A stretch of DNA of 47,545 nt from Oscillospiraceae bacterium (GCA_021629085.1 JAJXRJ010000017.1:1-47545), one strand, 5' to 3'. Shown: positions 1-8,056, numbered from the stretch's first letter. A program made the numbers and translations. Notes: generated from the letters alone by a model not told the origin.

Positions 1-162
1 GGCAAGGATAACCGATGCAGGATTAACGAGTGCAAATTTGCGCCGCGTAAGGGAGAACGCAAGCAAGCCCATCCGTGCGGCAAGGAGCGGACGGACATAG
101 ACTGCCTGTCCTGCTTTCATGGCCTTGACGACGACGGCGCAATTTATTGTTTGGCGGATTGA
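1..162 (+). CDS. Cysteine-rich phage protein, C-terminal part
   Basis: The frame is open from the first base and ends at TGA 160-162, so the start lies outside the window; 53 residues are visible. Six cysteines are spread over them, in a spacing (CRINEC, then single cysteines, then CLSC) that suggests a small zinc-binding protein. It lies 10 bases before the small terminase gene on the same strand, as small late-region phage genes often do. I do not recognise the family, and with the N-terminus missing no function can be assigned. The AG-rich ribosome site of terS overlaps its stop codon. Confidence 0.6.
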   Translation, partial: GKDNRCRINECKFAPRKGERKQAHPCGKERTDIDCLSCFHGLDDDGAIYCLAD

Positions 163-172
163 GGTGAACGAA

Positions 173-535
173 ATGGCCAACGAACAAAATTTAATACCCA
201 TCAACAAGCGGCCAAAGAGTGAGCAACGAGCAATCCAGAAAAAAGGCACCGAAGCAAGTCGGCGCAAACGGCAGGAAGCGAAAACATACAAGGAGATTGC
301 AAAAGCAATTATGCCGCTGATTGTCACGGACGATGACATTACAGCGCACGCCAAACGGCTGGGCCTATCGGGTGATATTGACCTAAAAACACTTTCGTTT
401 ATGGGAATTGTACAGGCTGCTATGGCAGGAGATGTAAAGGCATTTGAAAAACTTATAGAACTACTCGGTGAAAAAGAGGCGGACACGAACGACGGGCAGA
501 TTACGGCGTTGTTAAAGGGGCTCAAACATGAGTAA
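173..535 (+). CDS. terS: Phage terminase small subunit
   Basis: Small DNA-recognition subunit of the packaging motor; in this family it binds the phage packaging site and hands DNA to the large subunit. The 120-residue protein opens with the NLIPINKRPKSEQ stretch followed by a lysine/arginine-rich segment (about residues 20-40), typical of short Bacillota terminase small subunits, and ends in a helical acidic tail. The ATG at 173 is chosen over one at 119 because GAGGTGA at 161-167 sits 5 bases before it and the upstream extension overlaps the preceding reading frame. The end overlaps terL by 8 bases, indicating translational coupling. The family call rests on recognised N-terminal wording and on position. 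Confidence 0.85.
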   Translation: MANEQNLIPINKRPKSEQRAIQKKGTEASRRKRQEAKTYKEIAKAIMPLIVTDDDITAHAKRLGLSGDIDLKTLSFMGIVQAAMAGDVKAFEKLIELLGEKEADTNDGQITALLKGLKHE

Positions 536-1769
536 CGTATACACGCCAAAACAACGCGCGTTACTGCGGCTGTGGCAGGACGACAAGTTAAAGCGCATCA
601 ACCTCCTAGAAGGCAGCGTATCCAGCGGGAAAACGTGGATATCACTGGTTCTATGGGCGTTCTGGGTGGGAACGATGCCGGGCGACGGCAGCTACCTCAT
701 GGCGGCAAAGACGCTTACATCCTTGCGGCGCAACTGCCTGGACGTATTGGAGGCGCTTGTGGGCACAAAGCACTTTACCTACAGCATATCGCGCAAGGAG
801 GCGGCGCTTTTTGGACGCAAGGTATATTTAGAGGGTGTCAACGATGTGCGTGCAGAAAACAAAATCCGTGGGCTGACGCTTACGGGTGCATACTGCGACG
901 AGGTAACACTGTTTACAGAGGATTTTTTTGAGATGCTTCTCTCCCGTCTGCGTAAGCCGGGTGCAAAGCTTATAGCAACCACGAACCCGGACAATCCCGG
1001 CCACTGGCTTATGCAAAAATATATCAGCCGCAAAGACGAGCTGGACATGATGGCGGTAAAGTTCCTCATTGACGACAACACATTTTTGCCCCCTGATTAC
1101 GTGTCCAACCTCAAAAAGGAATACACCGGCGTGTTCTATGACCGGTATATTTTGGGGTTGTGGAAGCCGGCAGAAGGGGTCATTTATCAGCAGTTTGCCG
1201 ATAACCCGGAGCCATTTTTAACCGATACCGCATCCGACATTGCGTTTGCGACCATTGGCGTTGACTTTGGCGGCAACAAGAGCGCACACGCGTTTGTGTT
1301 AAATGGATACACAAAAGGGCTGCGCTCTATTGTGACGTTGGATGAGTATTACCGCAAAGATCGGATATCGCCATCCGAACTGGAAGCGGAATTTATCGCG
1401 TTTGTGCGGCGGGCAAAACAGCAATATCAGGTGTATGACGTGTATTGCGACAGCGCGGAGACCACGCTCATAGAGGGGTTGCGGGCTGCGGCGGCACGGG
1501 CAGGGCTTGCAGTGGATGTACGGCTTGCAAAAAAAGGACGGATTACAGACCGCATAAGGTTTTACAACGCGCTTATGAGCCAAGGCCGGTACCGCATTAT
1601 GCGCCACTGTATCCATGTGCAAGAGGCACTCAAAAACGCTGTGTGGGACGACAAAAGTATTGAGGATAAACGGAAAGACGACGGCACAATCAACGTGGAC
1701 AGTTTAGACGCATTGGAGTATGCGGCGGAAGCCTACATGCGTGACATGATAGATTTGGGGGCGATATGA
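528..1769 (+). CDS. terL: Phage terminase large subunit (PBSX type)
   Basis: ATP-driven DNA translocase and nuclease that cuts and packages phage DNA into the prohead. The 413-residue length fits the PBSX-like family. Visible motifs: Walker A GSVSSGKT at residues 29-36, Walker B-type YCDE near residue 123, and an RNase H-like nuclease half with GVDFGG near 244, YCDSAE near 306 and SLDALEY near 392, which carry the acidic metal ligands. All key residues seem intact, so the protein is probably functional. It is followed with no gap by the portal gene. Confidence 0.95.
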   Translation: MSNVYTPKQRALLRLWQDDKLKRINLLEGSVSSGKTWISLVLWAFWVGTMPGDGSYLMAAKTLTSLRRNCLDVLEALVGTKHFTYSISRKEAALFGRKVYLEGVNDVRAENKIRGLTLTGAYCDEVTLFTEDFFEMLLSRLRKPGAKLIATTNPDNPGHWLMQKYISRKDELDMMAVKFLIDDNTFLPPDYVSNLKKEYTGVFYDRYILGLWKPAEGVIYQQFADNPEPFLTDTASDIAFATIGVDFGGNKSAHAFVLNGYTKGLRSIVTLDEYYRKDRISPSELEAEFIAFVRRAKQQYQVYDVYCDSAETTLIEGLRAAAARAGLAVDVRLAKKGRITDRIRFYNALMSQGRYRIMRHCIHVQEALKNAVWDDKSIEDKRKDDGTINVDSLDALEYAAEAYMRDMIDLGAI

Positions 1770-3131
1770 GTGATACAGATACGGGAGTGCCTAAAAAATT
1801 TGGGTTATGACACAGTACCAAGCGATATATATAGCAAAATTGTCCAGTGGGATAGTTGGTACAAAGGCAAGGTGGAGAGTTTTCACTACTACCGCCAGTA
1901 TAATGGTAAAAAATTAATTGGCCGCGAGCGTGCGACGCTGGGCATGGCCAAAAAGATATGTGAGGACTGGGCGAATCTGCTGCTCAACGAAAAGGTTACA
2001 ATCTCTGTTGCGGATGATACGGTAAACAAGCGTGTCCACGATGTGCTTATCAAAAACAATTTTTTTGTTATGGCAAATCGTATGATTGAGCTTGCATTTG
2101 CGCATGGCACAAGCGCATTTTCGGAGTACATTGCAAACGATGGAAGCATCATGATTGATTACATTTGTGCAGAGCATATTTTCCCGCTGTCATGGCGGGC
2201 AAACGTAATATCAGAATGTGCGTTTGGATGCGAAAAACGAATCAATGGAAGGGATGTGGTAATCCTATCCATCCACAAAAAAAACGAGGCTGGCGAATAT
2301 GTCATCATCAATAAGACATACGACAAACAAACAGGGCAAGCAGTAGAATCTGAGCTTGCAGATATTGTGGAAACACACTCTAAAAGCCCAATGTATCAGG
2401 TGATTTCTCCCAACATTGTTAACAATTATGCGACAAATTGCCCAATGGGGATATCCGTATTTGCCAATGCAATTGATATATTAAAGGGCATTGATTTGGT
2501 ATATGACAGTTATTGCAACGAATTTCGGCTTGGTAAAAAGCGCATCATTGTTCCGGTAGGAATGGCACAGCTTGCAAACGATGCAACAGGACTTACCCCG
2601 GTATTTGATGACAATGATACGGAATTTTATGCAATCAAAGCAGATGAGCATCTAAATGATATCAAAGAGATTAATATGACGCTGCGCTCGTCTGAGCACG
2701 AAGCGGGACTACAACGTAATCTTAACCTATTATCAGCTAAGTGCGGATTGGGTAATGACCGCTATTTGTTTGAACGTGCAGGTGCAAAAACTGCGACTGA
2801 GGTAATCAGCGAAAAAAGCGACCTGTATCAAAACCTGAAAAAACACGAAATTCCTTTGGCGGGCGCGCTCACAAATCTTGTACGGGCAGTTGTCAATCTA
2901 TCTGGCATGGACGGCGACAGCCTGGAGGTATCCGTATCGTTTGACGATTCCATTATTGAAGATGTCAATGCAATTGCGACGCGCTCTATGCTGGAACTGC
3001 AAAGCGGCATCATTGACAAGGTGGAGTATTTGATGCGGGTATACAAATTGACAGAGGAAGCCGCACGCCAAAAAGTAGCGGCGGCAGAAGCTGGTATGAA
3101 AGAAACTTTTGACGAACACGGTGATATCTAA
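1770..3131 (+). CDS. Phage portal protein (SPP1 gp6-like)
   Basis: Forms the dodecameric ring at the capsid vertex through which DNA enters and leaves. The 453-residue protein lies directly after terL and before the minor head gene, the usual order. It shows the mixed alpha/beta pattern and late WANLLLNEKV-type segment (about residues 70-80) common in SPP1-type portals of Bacillota prophages. The start is a GTG immediately after the terL stop; the ATG four bases upstream is in another frame and closes quickly. GGGGGCG at about 1757-1763 can serve as ribosome site. Confidence 0.9.
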   Translation: MIQIRECLKNLGYDTVPSDIYSKIVQWDSWYKGKVESFHYYRQYNGKKLIGRERATLGMAKKICEDWANLLLNEKVTISVADDTVNKRVHDVLIKNNFFVMANRMIELAFAHGTSAFSEYIANDGSIMIDYICAEHIFPLSWRANVISECAFGCEKRINGRDVVILSIHKKNEAGEYVIINKTYDKQTGQAVESELADIVETHSKSPMYQVISPNIVNNYATNCPMGISVFANAIDILKGIDLVYDSYCNEFRLGKKRIIVPVGMAQLANDATGLTPVFDDNDTEFYAIKADEHLNDIKEINMTLRSSEHEAGLQRNLNLLSAKCGLGNDRYLFERAGAKTATEVISEKSDLYQNLKKHEIPLAGALTNLVRAVVNLSGMDGDSLEVSVSFDDSIIEDVNAIATRSMLELQSGIIDKVEYLMRVYKLTEEAARQKVAAAEAGMKETFDEHGDI

Positions 3132-3144
3132 GGGGGTGTAATCA

Positions 3145-4359
3145 GTGCCCCCAACCGGTTTTCAAGGCTTGGAAGCAGATATCGTTGCACTGTATGACCA
3201 GCTGCAAACGTTTGCCGTAGAGGATATTGCCCGCCGGATTGCCAAGATGGACTATGTGACTGACACAGCCGCCTACCAGGCAAAGGTGCTGCAGCAGGCG
3301 GGCATGCATAGAGAGGCCATCAAACGCAAACTTGCCAAACTTTTAAACAAGACAGAACCACAGATAGAAACAATGCTGCAGGATGCAGCGGTGGAAACGC
3401 TTTCCGAAGACCAGTATTACTATCTGTTGGCGGGAAAAGACGCGGCCCCTGTTGTGCTCACCGCGCGCATGGTTTCCGTGCTGCGTGCAGAGGCGCAAAA
3501 AACGAACCGCAACTTAAAAAACCTCACCAGCACCACAGCCCCGGCATCAGAACAAGCGTTTATTGATGCGGCCACCCGGGCATACATGCAGGTGCGCACC
3601 GGCGTACTGGACTACAACACAGCGGTACGGTTTGCAGTACGGGATTTGGCGGACAAAGGATTGCAGGTTGTCAACTACAAGACCGGGCACCGCGACAAGA
3701 TTGACGTTGCCGCAAGGCGTGCGGTATTGACCGGCGTCAACCAGACATGCGGGCAGATGCAGATATCGCGCGCGCAGGACAAGGGCTGTGACCTGATGGA
3801 GATTACCGCGCATGCAGGCGCACGGCCGGAGCATGCAGTATGGCAGGGCCGGATTGTCAGCTTGTCTGGCCGGGCTGGATATTTAAGCCTATCCGACATT
3901 GGCTATGGCGATGTGCGCGGGTTTATGGGCGCAAACTGCCGGCATACCTGGCATCCATACTTTGAAGGTATCTCCCGTCCGATGTACACCAAAGCAGAAC
4001 TTAGCAGGCTGCAAAGTGAGACGGTCGCCTACAACGGGCAGAAAATACCGTTATACAAGGCATATGAGAAGCAGCGGGCAATGGAACGCGGCATCCGGGC
4101 ACAAAAACGCAGACTGACCGCGATTGACGGCACGATCCAAGGCAGCAAGGATGAGGCGTTTATCGCCGCGCAAAAACAGGAGTTTGCTGCGCAATCCATA
4201 CGGCTTAAATCCAAAGAGGCGGCATTAAAAGACCTGTGCAAGCAAATAGGCACCTACACCGATACGGCCCGCACACAGGTATACGGCTTTGGCCGCAGCA
4301 TGAGCCAAAAGGCCGTGTGGGCAAGCAAAAAGGGGATACAAAATAGGGATGCAAGTTAA
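3145..4359 (+). CDS. Minor capsid protein / head morphogenesis protein (Phage_min_cap2-like)
   Basis: Minor head protein that in related phages is packaged in the capsid and helps DNA ejection or head assembly. The 404-residue protein has the conserved C-terminal signature CRHTWHPYFEG preceded by GYGDVRGFMGAN (about residues 250-275), diagnostic of the SPP1 gp7 / minor capsid protein 2 group, and a basic, helix-rich N-terminus. It starts with GTG at 3145 after AAGGGGGTG. It lies between portal and scaffold genes as expected. A 75-base untranslated spacer follows before the scaffold gene. Confidence 0.88.
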   Translation: MPPTGFQGLEADIVALYDQLQTFAVEDIARRIAKMDYVTDTAAYQAKVLQQAGMHREAIKRKLAKLLNKTEPQIETMLQDAAVETLSEDQYYYLLAGKDAAPVVLTARMVSVLRAEAQKTNRNLKNLTSTTAPASEQAFIDAATRAYMQVRTGVLDYNTAVRFAVRDLADKGLQVVNYKTGHRDKIDVAARRAVLTGVNQTCGQMQISRAQDKGCDLMEITAHAGARPEHAVWQGRIVSLSGRAGYLSLSDIGYGDVRGFMGANCRHTWHPYFEGISRPMYTKAELSRLQSETVAYNGQKIPLYKAYEKQRAMERGIRAQKRRLTAIDGTIQGSKDEAFIAAQKQEFAAQSIRLKSKEAALKDLCKQIGTYTDTARTQVYGFGRSMSQKAVWASKKGIQNRDAS

Positions 4360-4443
4360 AAAATGTATCCATATATTCAAGATATAGAAATCCTTGACCC
4401 TTTGAGGTCTTTTTAATAGTAAAACAGGAAAGGAATGATGAAA

Positions 4444-4938
4444 ATGGCGGAACCAGAAAAAACAGTAGAGACCAACACATCGGTCGCGCCTGAGATGCCA
4501 CAGGCTACATTGGATGCGGCGGTTCAAAAAGAGGAAGAGCAGGTAAAACCTAACACACCAAAAGCACAGTTGGAAAAACCAGCGACGGCATCTCCCCCGT
4601 CAAATTTAGAAAAGAAAAGCTACACCAAAGACGAGGTGGAGAAAATTGTAAATGACAAAATTGCAGAGCTGAAATTGCAAATTGAAAAGCGAGACCGTGG
4701 TGACGCAATGCGGGAAAAGGGGGTCGGCAAAGAATTTATGGAGTTTGTCGAGTTTGCGGCACAAAAGCTTGTTAATCAGCAGACCAGTTTTGATGCGGCA
4801 CTGGACAAATATTTAGCAGATAATCCGCAATACCTCGCAAAGCAAAAGGCAACCGGCATTGATATGAATGGCACAGCTGAGCAGTTTAACGGTGTAGAAC
4901 AGGCGTTTTACGCAAAAAATCCAAATTTAAAAAAATGA
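4444..4938 (+). CDS. Capsid scaffolding protein (DUF4355-like)
   Basis: Probable internal scaffold for procapsid assembly. The protein is acidic and very rich in Glu, Lys, Ala and Gln, with a predicted coiled coil around residues 45-90 (KSYTKDEVEKIVNDKIAELK) and a C-terminal segment YLADNPQYL, as in DUF4355 phage proteins that precede the major capsid gene. Three in-frame ATG codons exist at 4435, 4438 and 4444; AGGAAAGGA at 4426-4434 abuts the first, so the third, 9 bases downstream, is the best start. Function is inferred from composition and from its place just before the major capsid gene. Confidence 0.8.
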   Translation: MAEPEKTVETNTSVAPEMPQATLDAAVQKEEEQVKPNTPKAQLEKPATASPPSNLEKKSYTKDEVEKIVNDKIAELKLQIEKRDRGDAMREKGVGKEFMEFVEFAAQKLVNQQTSFDAALDKYLADNPQYLAKQKATGIDMNGTAEQFNGVEQAFYAKNPNLKK

Positions 4939-4955
4939 AAGAGAGGTAAACAAAA

Positions 4956-5816
4956 ATGGCACATACGTTACAAGACAGATATTCGGGACTGGTAGACAAA
5001 AAATTAAGGGCGTCGCTAGTTACGAAAGACCACACAATTTTTAACACCTCATACGAAGGCGATCCTAAGGCTGGGAAGGTAAAAATTCCGGTACGGGATA
5101 CAGAGGTTGTGGTTGGCGATTACGACAAGGCAAATGGGTTGGAGCTGCAAACCGGAACCACTACCTACTTGGACTTGCTACTTGACAAGGACAAAGCAGT
5201 CAATGAGATTATTGACGGCTACGATGCAGTAGCGGTTCCAGATGGTATTGTAGCAGAGCGTTTGGATAGCGCGGGCTATGCATTGTCCCAGGTAATCGAC
5301 AAAGCTTCCATTGAGACGCTGGAAAAAGAGGGCACATCTCTTGCAATCACCACACAACTGACCGCATCTACCATCTACGGAAAGATTGTGGAGATGCGCA
5401 CGCAGCTTTCAAAAGCAAATGTGCCCGGGGACGGTCGTTGGTTAATTGTGTCGCCAGATATGTATGGCCTGTTATTACAGGACACCACAAATTTTATTCG
5501 GCAGGGCGATTTGTCACAAACATTGATTGAACAAGGTGCAGTTGGACAGGTTGCGGGATTTACAGTTTATGAAAGCAATCATCTTGCCGTTGACAACACT
5601 ACGCAAGTAAGCGGCAAAAAGTCTACTACTGACATGATTGCAGGACATCCCAACTGGTGTCACCGCGTGGAAGAATGGAGTGTGCCGGTAGAGATTAAAA
5701 ATCTTACCAATACATATATTGGTGCGTCTGCGGTACAAGGTCGGAAAGTATTTGGCCTCAAAGTATCCAAAGCTGCAGCAGTGCTTGTATGCCGCTATAC
5801 GACCAATGCGTCGTAA
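4956..5816 (+). CDS. Major capsid protein
   Basis: Main shell protein. The 286-residue product, its place after the scaffold, and the segment TTYLDLLLDKDKAVNEIIDG near residues 67-86 match the capsid proteins of Clostridia and Bacilli siphoviruses, probably with an HK97-type fold. It ends with a hydrophobic beta-rich C-terminus (FGLKVSKAAAVLVCRY). AGAGAGG about 10 bases upstream is a good ribosome site. No cleavage motif for a prohead protease is evident and no protease gene lies between portal and capsid, so maturation may be protease-free. Confidence 0.88.
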   Translation: MAHTLQDRYSGLVDKKLRASLVTKDHTIFNTSYEGDPKAGKVKIPVRDTEVVVGDYDKANGLELQTGTTTYLDLLLDKDKAVNEIIDGYDAVAVPDGIVAERLDSAGYALSQVIDKASIETLEKEGTSLAITTQLTASTIYGKIVEMRTQLSKANVPGDGRWLIVSPDMYGLLLQDTTNFIRQGDLSQTLIEQGAVGQVAGFTVYESNHLAVDNTTQVSGKKSTTDMIAGHPNWCHRVEEWSVPVEIKNLTNTYIGASAVQGRKVFGLKVSKAAAVLVCRYTTNAS

Positions 5817-5843
5817 TAATCTGCATAATGTGAGGTGGTAACG

Positions 5844-6182
5844 ATGCCGTGGGTGTCTTATGAGTATTACGCCGATGCGTATTTGGGGGACAAATTAAGC
5901 ACCGAGGAATTTTACCGGGCAGAAAAACGGGCGGAAACCTATGCGGACACCATCACAATGGGGCGTGTCCAGGATTATCTGGACGAATCCCGGGTCAAAG
6001 ACTTTTTGTGTGCAGCTGCCGAGTGCTACGGCATGGATGCAGGAATTGGGGACGCCTCTTCCATCAGCAATGACGGACTGTCCATTACGCTTGACACGTC
6101 AAAGACGCTGGAACAGGAGCTTTTAGGCGCGGCGGAACTGTATCTTGCGCCGCTGGGCCTGCTGTATAGGGGGATTGGATAG
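5844..6182 (+). CDS. Head-tail connector protein (gp6-like)
   Basis: Adaptor expected to sit below the portal. The 112-residue protein is helical and begins VSYEYYADAYLGDKLSTEEF, with an AEKRAETYADTIT helix, as in gp6/gp15-type connectors. It is the first gene after the major capsid gene, where this connector is normally encoded. The start at ATG 5844 is preferred over GTG 5835 because GAGGTGG at 5832-5838 gives proper spacing. The family call comes from pattern and context rather than from a catalytic motif. Confidence 0.7.
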   Translation: MPWVSYEYYADAYLGDKLSTEEFYRAEKRAETYADTITMGRVQDYLDESRVKDFLCAAAECYGMDAGIGDASSISNDGLSITLDTSKTLEQELLGAAELYLAPLGLLYRGIG

Positions 6183-6183
6183 C

Positions 6184-6507
6184 ATGGAGCGTTTCTTTTG
6201 CAACACCATCACCCTATACCACCAAAACGAGGATTGTGAGACGTACCAAAGAGCTGTAATTGGGGGCGTAAGCGTGTTTTATCGGGACGGCACAAGCCAG
6301 AGTAAAGACGGTGAAACAAGCGCGTGTGCAGCAGTGATACGCATTTTGTGTGCGGATGACATCAACATACATCCCGGTGACTGGGTGGTATTTGGCGTAT
6401 GCAAGGAGGAGATCCCCGACTGTAATATACGGAGACGCATTCGGCAAGTGACTGACAACCGGCGCGGGCCCAAAATTTTATGGCATTGGCGATTGGATGT
6501 GGAGTGA
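6184..6507 (+). CDS. Putative head closure / head-tail adaptor protein
   Basis: A 107-residue protein directly after the connector (one base between stop and start). It is beta-rich, opens with ERFFCNTITLYHQN and contains a DDINIHPGDWVVFGV strand-turn-strand near residues 58-72, the shape expected for a small beta-barrel head-closure protein. In Bacillota prophages the gene in this slot plugs the portal after packaging. The ATG at 6184 is selected because the longer reading from 6145 overlaps the connector gene. I infer the role from order and fold pattern only. Confidence 0.6.
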   Translation: MERFFCNTITLYHQNEDCETYQRAVIGGVSVFYRDGTSQSKDGETSACAAVIRILCADDINIHPGDWVVFGVCKEEIPDCNIRRRIRQVTDNRRGPKILWHWRLDVE

Positions 6508-6509
6508 CA

Positions 6510-6854
6510 ATGGACGTAAAAATTGAGTTTGACCGGCTGGATCAGATATTAGCACGCAGAGGGCTGGATGCGCGCGGCAAAGTACAGCAGTATGTTGACA
6601 GTGAGGTCATCCGTCTTTGCGACCCGTATGTGCCTCTAAAAACGGGATTTTTAAAAAATGACAGTCCCATAATTGGTACACAAATTGGCTCTGGCCTGGT
6701 GGTATATGAAGCGCCGTATGCAAGGCGGCAATATTACACCCACAAGGGCAAAGGGTTACGTGGGCCGAAGTGGTTTGAACGCATGAAAGCGGCGCATCTT
6801 GGACAAATTCTTCGCGGGGCGGCAGACGTGGCAGGGGGTGATGTGGAAAAATGA
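6510..6854 (+). CDS. Minor capsid / neck protein (Minor_capsid_2-like)
   Basis: A 114-residue protein with the motif pair VPLKTGFLKNDS (about residues 36-47) and YEAPYARRQYY (about residues 62-72), characteristic of the minor capsid 2 / HK97 gp10-like neck family. These proteins act in head-tail joining. The start at 6510 follows GGAGTGA at 6501-6507. Its end overlaps the next gene by 4 bases (ATGA), implying coupling. The reading frame is intact. Confidence 0.78.
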   Translation: MDVKIEFDRLDQILARRGLDARGKVQQYVDSEVIRLCDPYVPLKTGFLKNDSPIIGTQIGSGLVVYEAPYARRQYYTHKGKGLRGPKWFERMKAAHLGQILRGAADVAGGDVEK

Positions 6855-7270
6855 TTTTGAATGCAGTTAGAAAGTACATTGCAGCGTGCCCATACATTAA
6901 GGGCGGGAAGGTAAACGCAAACTATCTGGACGAAAAGCCGGCGAAATATACCATTTACAACAACACAGGTGACCCCATTATCAAAAAATACGTGGACGGC
7001 GGGACGCTTCGGCAGTTTTTGTTTGTGTTTGCGGCAAGGCTTCCCTATAGCGAAAACATTGTTGAAAATGTGGATTCGACAGAATTTTTTGAAAAATTTT
7101 CCGGTTGGATTGAATCACAAAACGAGGAGGGGCGCTATCCGGCATTAGATGCCGGGCTGGAGCCGTGCAAGGTTGAGGTGTTAAGCGACGGGTATTTACA
7201 CGACGCGGGCGCAACCACAGCAGAATACCAGATCAATTTAAGACTAATTTATGTAAAAAACAGGAGGTAG
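6851..7270 (+). CDS. Tail terminator / minor capsid protein (Minor_capsid_3-like)
   Basis: A 139-residue protein between the neck protein and the tail tube gene, the standard place of the tail terminator that caps the finished tail. It resembles the minor capsid 3 group, which is sometimes misnamed in databases as a chloramphenicol-resistance protein. Features: GTLRQFLFVFAARLPYSENI near residues 51-70 and the closing strand AEYQINLRLIYVKN. Overlap with the previous gene suggests co-translation. The role is inferred from order and family resemblance. Confidence 0.7.
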   Translation: MILNAVRKYIAACPYIKGGKVNANYLDEKPAKYTIYNNTGDPIIKKYVDGGTLRQFLFVFAARLPYSENIVENVDSTEFFEKFSGWIESQNEEGRYPALDAGLEPCKVEVLSDGYLHDAGATTAEYQINLRLIYVKNRR

Positions 7271-7277
7271 AGAAAGA

Positions 7278-7787
7278 ATGGCACTTGTAAAAAGAAGTGA
7301 TAAAGTTGCGTTTTTGGGTGTCCCGGATAGCGCAGGTGATGGGGTTACCTACACGCGTATGACAGGGTTTACGGAGTTTTCACGCTCGTCAAACCCAAAG
7401 GAATACAGCCGGCAATACGTGGACGAGGACTTTGAACAGACGGACGTTGTGGGCTTCTCCCCGTCGTTTTCCTATGCCTTTGACCGGTACACGGAAAGCG
7501 CGGTACATAAAGACTTGGTGAGCATTACGGACAACGAGCTCATCGGCAGCGGGGCGGTGCGATCCATTGTGATTGTGGATTTATCGGATGAAAGCACAAG
7601 CGCATCATGCCCAGCCATTTTGCGCGAATTTTCTGTGATTCCCGACGCAGAAGGCAGCGAGATGGAGGCATATACCTACAGCGGTACATTTAAAGTCAAG
7701 GGTGAAAAGGTATTTGGCACAGCAACGACAGAAGACGGGTGGGAAACCTGTGAGTTTACATCAGAACAGCAAGAGACTGAGGGTTGA
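7278..7787 (+). CDS. Major tail tube protein
   Basis: Structural subunit of the tail tube. The 169-residue beta-rich protein begins MALVKRSDKVAFLGV and contains YSRQYVDEDFEQTDVVG (about residues 43-59) and SFSYAFDRYTESAVHKDL, features shared by tail tube proteins of Clostridia siphoviruses. GGAGG lies 9-13 bases upstream. It is followed not by the tail chaperone, as usual, but by the 319-base cassette described below; its stop codon lies inside the -35 box of the cassette's plus-strand promoter. Confidence 0.85.
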   Translation: MALVKRSDKVAFLGVPDSAGDGVTYTRMTGFTEFSRSSNPKEYSRQYVDEDFEQTDVVGFSPSFSYAFDRYTESAVHKDLVSITDNELIGSGAVRSIVIVDLSDESTSASCPAILREFSVIPDAEGSEMEAYTYSGTFKVKGEKVFGTATTEDGWETCEFTSEQQETEG

Positions 7788-7812
7788 CAAAGCGTAAAAA
7801 AGCGGATATAAT
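7784..7812 (+). promoter_or_regulatory. Consensus promoter of the putative antitoxin RNA
   Basis: TTGACA at 7784-7789, a 17-base spacer and TATAAT at 7807-7812: a perfect vegetative (sigma A) promoter. Its -35 box includes the stop codon of the tail tube gene. Transcription would start near 7819 and run rightward, toward the minus-strand toxin frame. Confidence 0.85.
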
Positions 7813-7818
7813 AAAGGC

Positions 7819-7908
7819 AGATAAAGGGTGACCGTGAAAAAGACGGTTGGCCAAGGATATTGATTAAGAGATAACCGTTACCTTAGCCCGGACGGTTATC
7901 TCACTTTT
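7819..7908 (+). ncRNA. Putative antisense antitoxin RNA of a type I toxin-antitoxin locus
   Basis: The RNA from the plus-strand promoter would begin near 7819 and end at the hairpin 7868-7902, about 90 nucleotides. No good reading frame lies in it (only a 9-codon frame from GTG). Its 3' part is complementary to the last codons and terminator of the toxin transcript; if it reads through the internal hairpin it would reach the strong terminator at 8056-8090 and be antisense to the whole toxin mRNA. An internal ACCGT/ACGGT hairpin (7831-7847) may stabilise the 5' end. Both ends are predicted, not measured. Confidence 0.6.
7868..7902. terminator. Bidirectional hairpin terminator shared by toxin and antitoxin RNAs
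   Basis: GAGATAACCGT (7868-7878) pairs perfectly with ACGGTTATCTC (7892-7902), an 11-base-pair stem. On the plus strand ACTTTT follows; on the minus strand TTAAT follows. The toxin stop codon (7896-7898 on the minus strand) lies inside the stem. Both facing transcripts would end here. Confidence 0.7.
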
Positions 7909-7967
7909 AGAGTAAAAAGTGCTATGAAAACAAGCGTAAGAATGAAAATCCTTATGTATTGTCTCAT
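7896..7967 (-). CDS. Small hydrophobic peptide, putative type I toxin
   Basis: A 23-residue peptide read on the minus strand from ATG 7967-7965 to TAA 7898-7896. It has a basic start (MRQYIR), a hydrophobic core IFILTLVFIALFTL (residues 7-20) long enough for a membrane helix, and a basic end (KVR), the layout of type I toxins such as TxpA, BsrG and Fst, which insert in the membrane. It has a near-perfect AAGGAGG ribosome site seven bases upstream and its own consensus promoter at 8028-8056. A facing antisense promoter and a shared terminator complete the locus. Too short for ordinary gene callers. I know no exact match; toxicity is inference from architecture. Confidence 0.72.
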   Translation of the reverse strand: MRQYIRIFILTLVFIALFTLKVR

Positions 7968-7971
7968 AGAA

Positions 7972-7992
7972 CCACCTCCTTCCGGAGCGTGG
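7972..7992 (-). promoter_or_regulatory. Hairpin sequestering the toxin ribosome site
   Basis: In the toxin mRNA, CCAC-G-CUCC pairs with GGAG-GUGG around a GGAA tetraloop (GNRA type), giving eight base pairs with one bulged G. The 3' arm is the Shine-Dalgarno region itself. Hiding the ribosome site in a 5' hairpin is a known safety device of type I toxins. Confidence 0.6.
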
Positions 7993-8027
7993 CCAACCGT
8001 CCTGACACCCTATTATCTGCGAAACCC

Positions 8028-8056
8028 ATTATATCCAACAGGCAAAAAAATGTCAA
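8028..8056 (-). promoter_or_regulatory. Consensus promoter of the putative toxin mRNA
   Basis: On the minus strand TTGACA (8056-8051), a 17-base spacer and TATAAT (8033-8028): a perfect vegetative promoter directed leftward. Transcription should start near 8021, giving a leader of about 53 nucleotides before the toxin start codon. Confidence 0.85.

Larger units (their letters stand above)
7816..8020. repeat. Inverted repeat covering both facing promoters and RNA 5' ends
   Basis: The right arm, read on the minus strand from 8034 to 7992, repeats the left arm 7804-7853: both contain GGATATAAT, then GCAGATAA followed by AGGGTG, then GACGGTTGGCCA. The spacing between blocks differs by a few bases. 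The two RNAs therefore share same-sense 5' sequences rather than complementary ones, which points to a duplicated promoter-leader unit. Confidence 0.75.

Noticed and set aside
4391..4416. GACC/GGTC hairpin followed by TTTTT before the scaffold gene
   Set aside because: Only four base pairs; too weak to call a terminator inside an essential structural operon.
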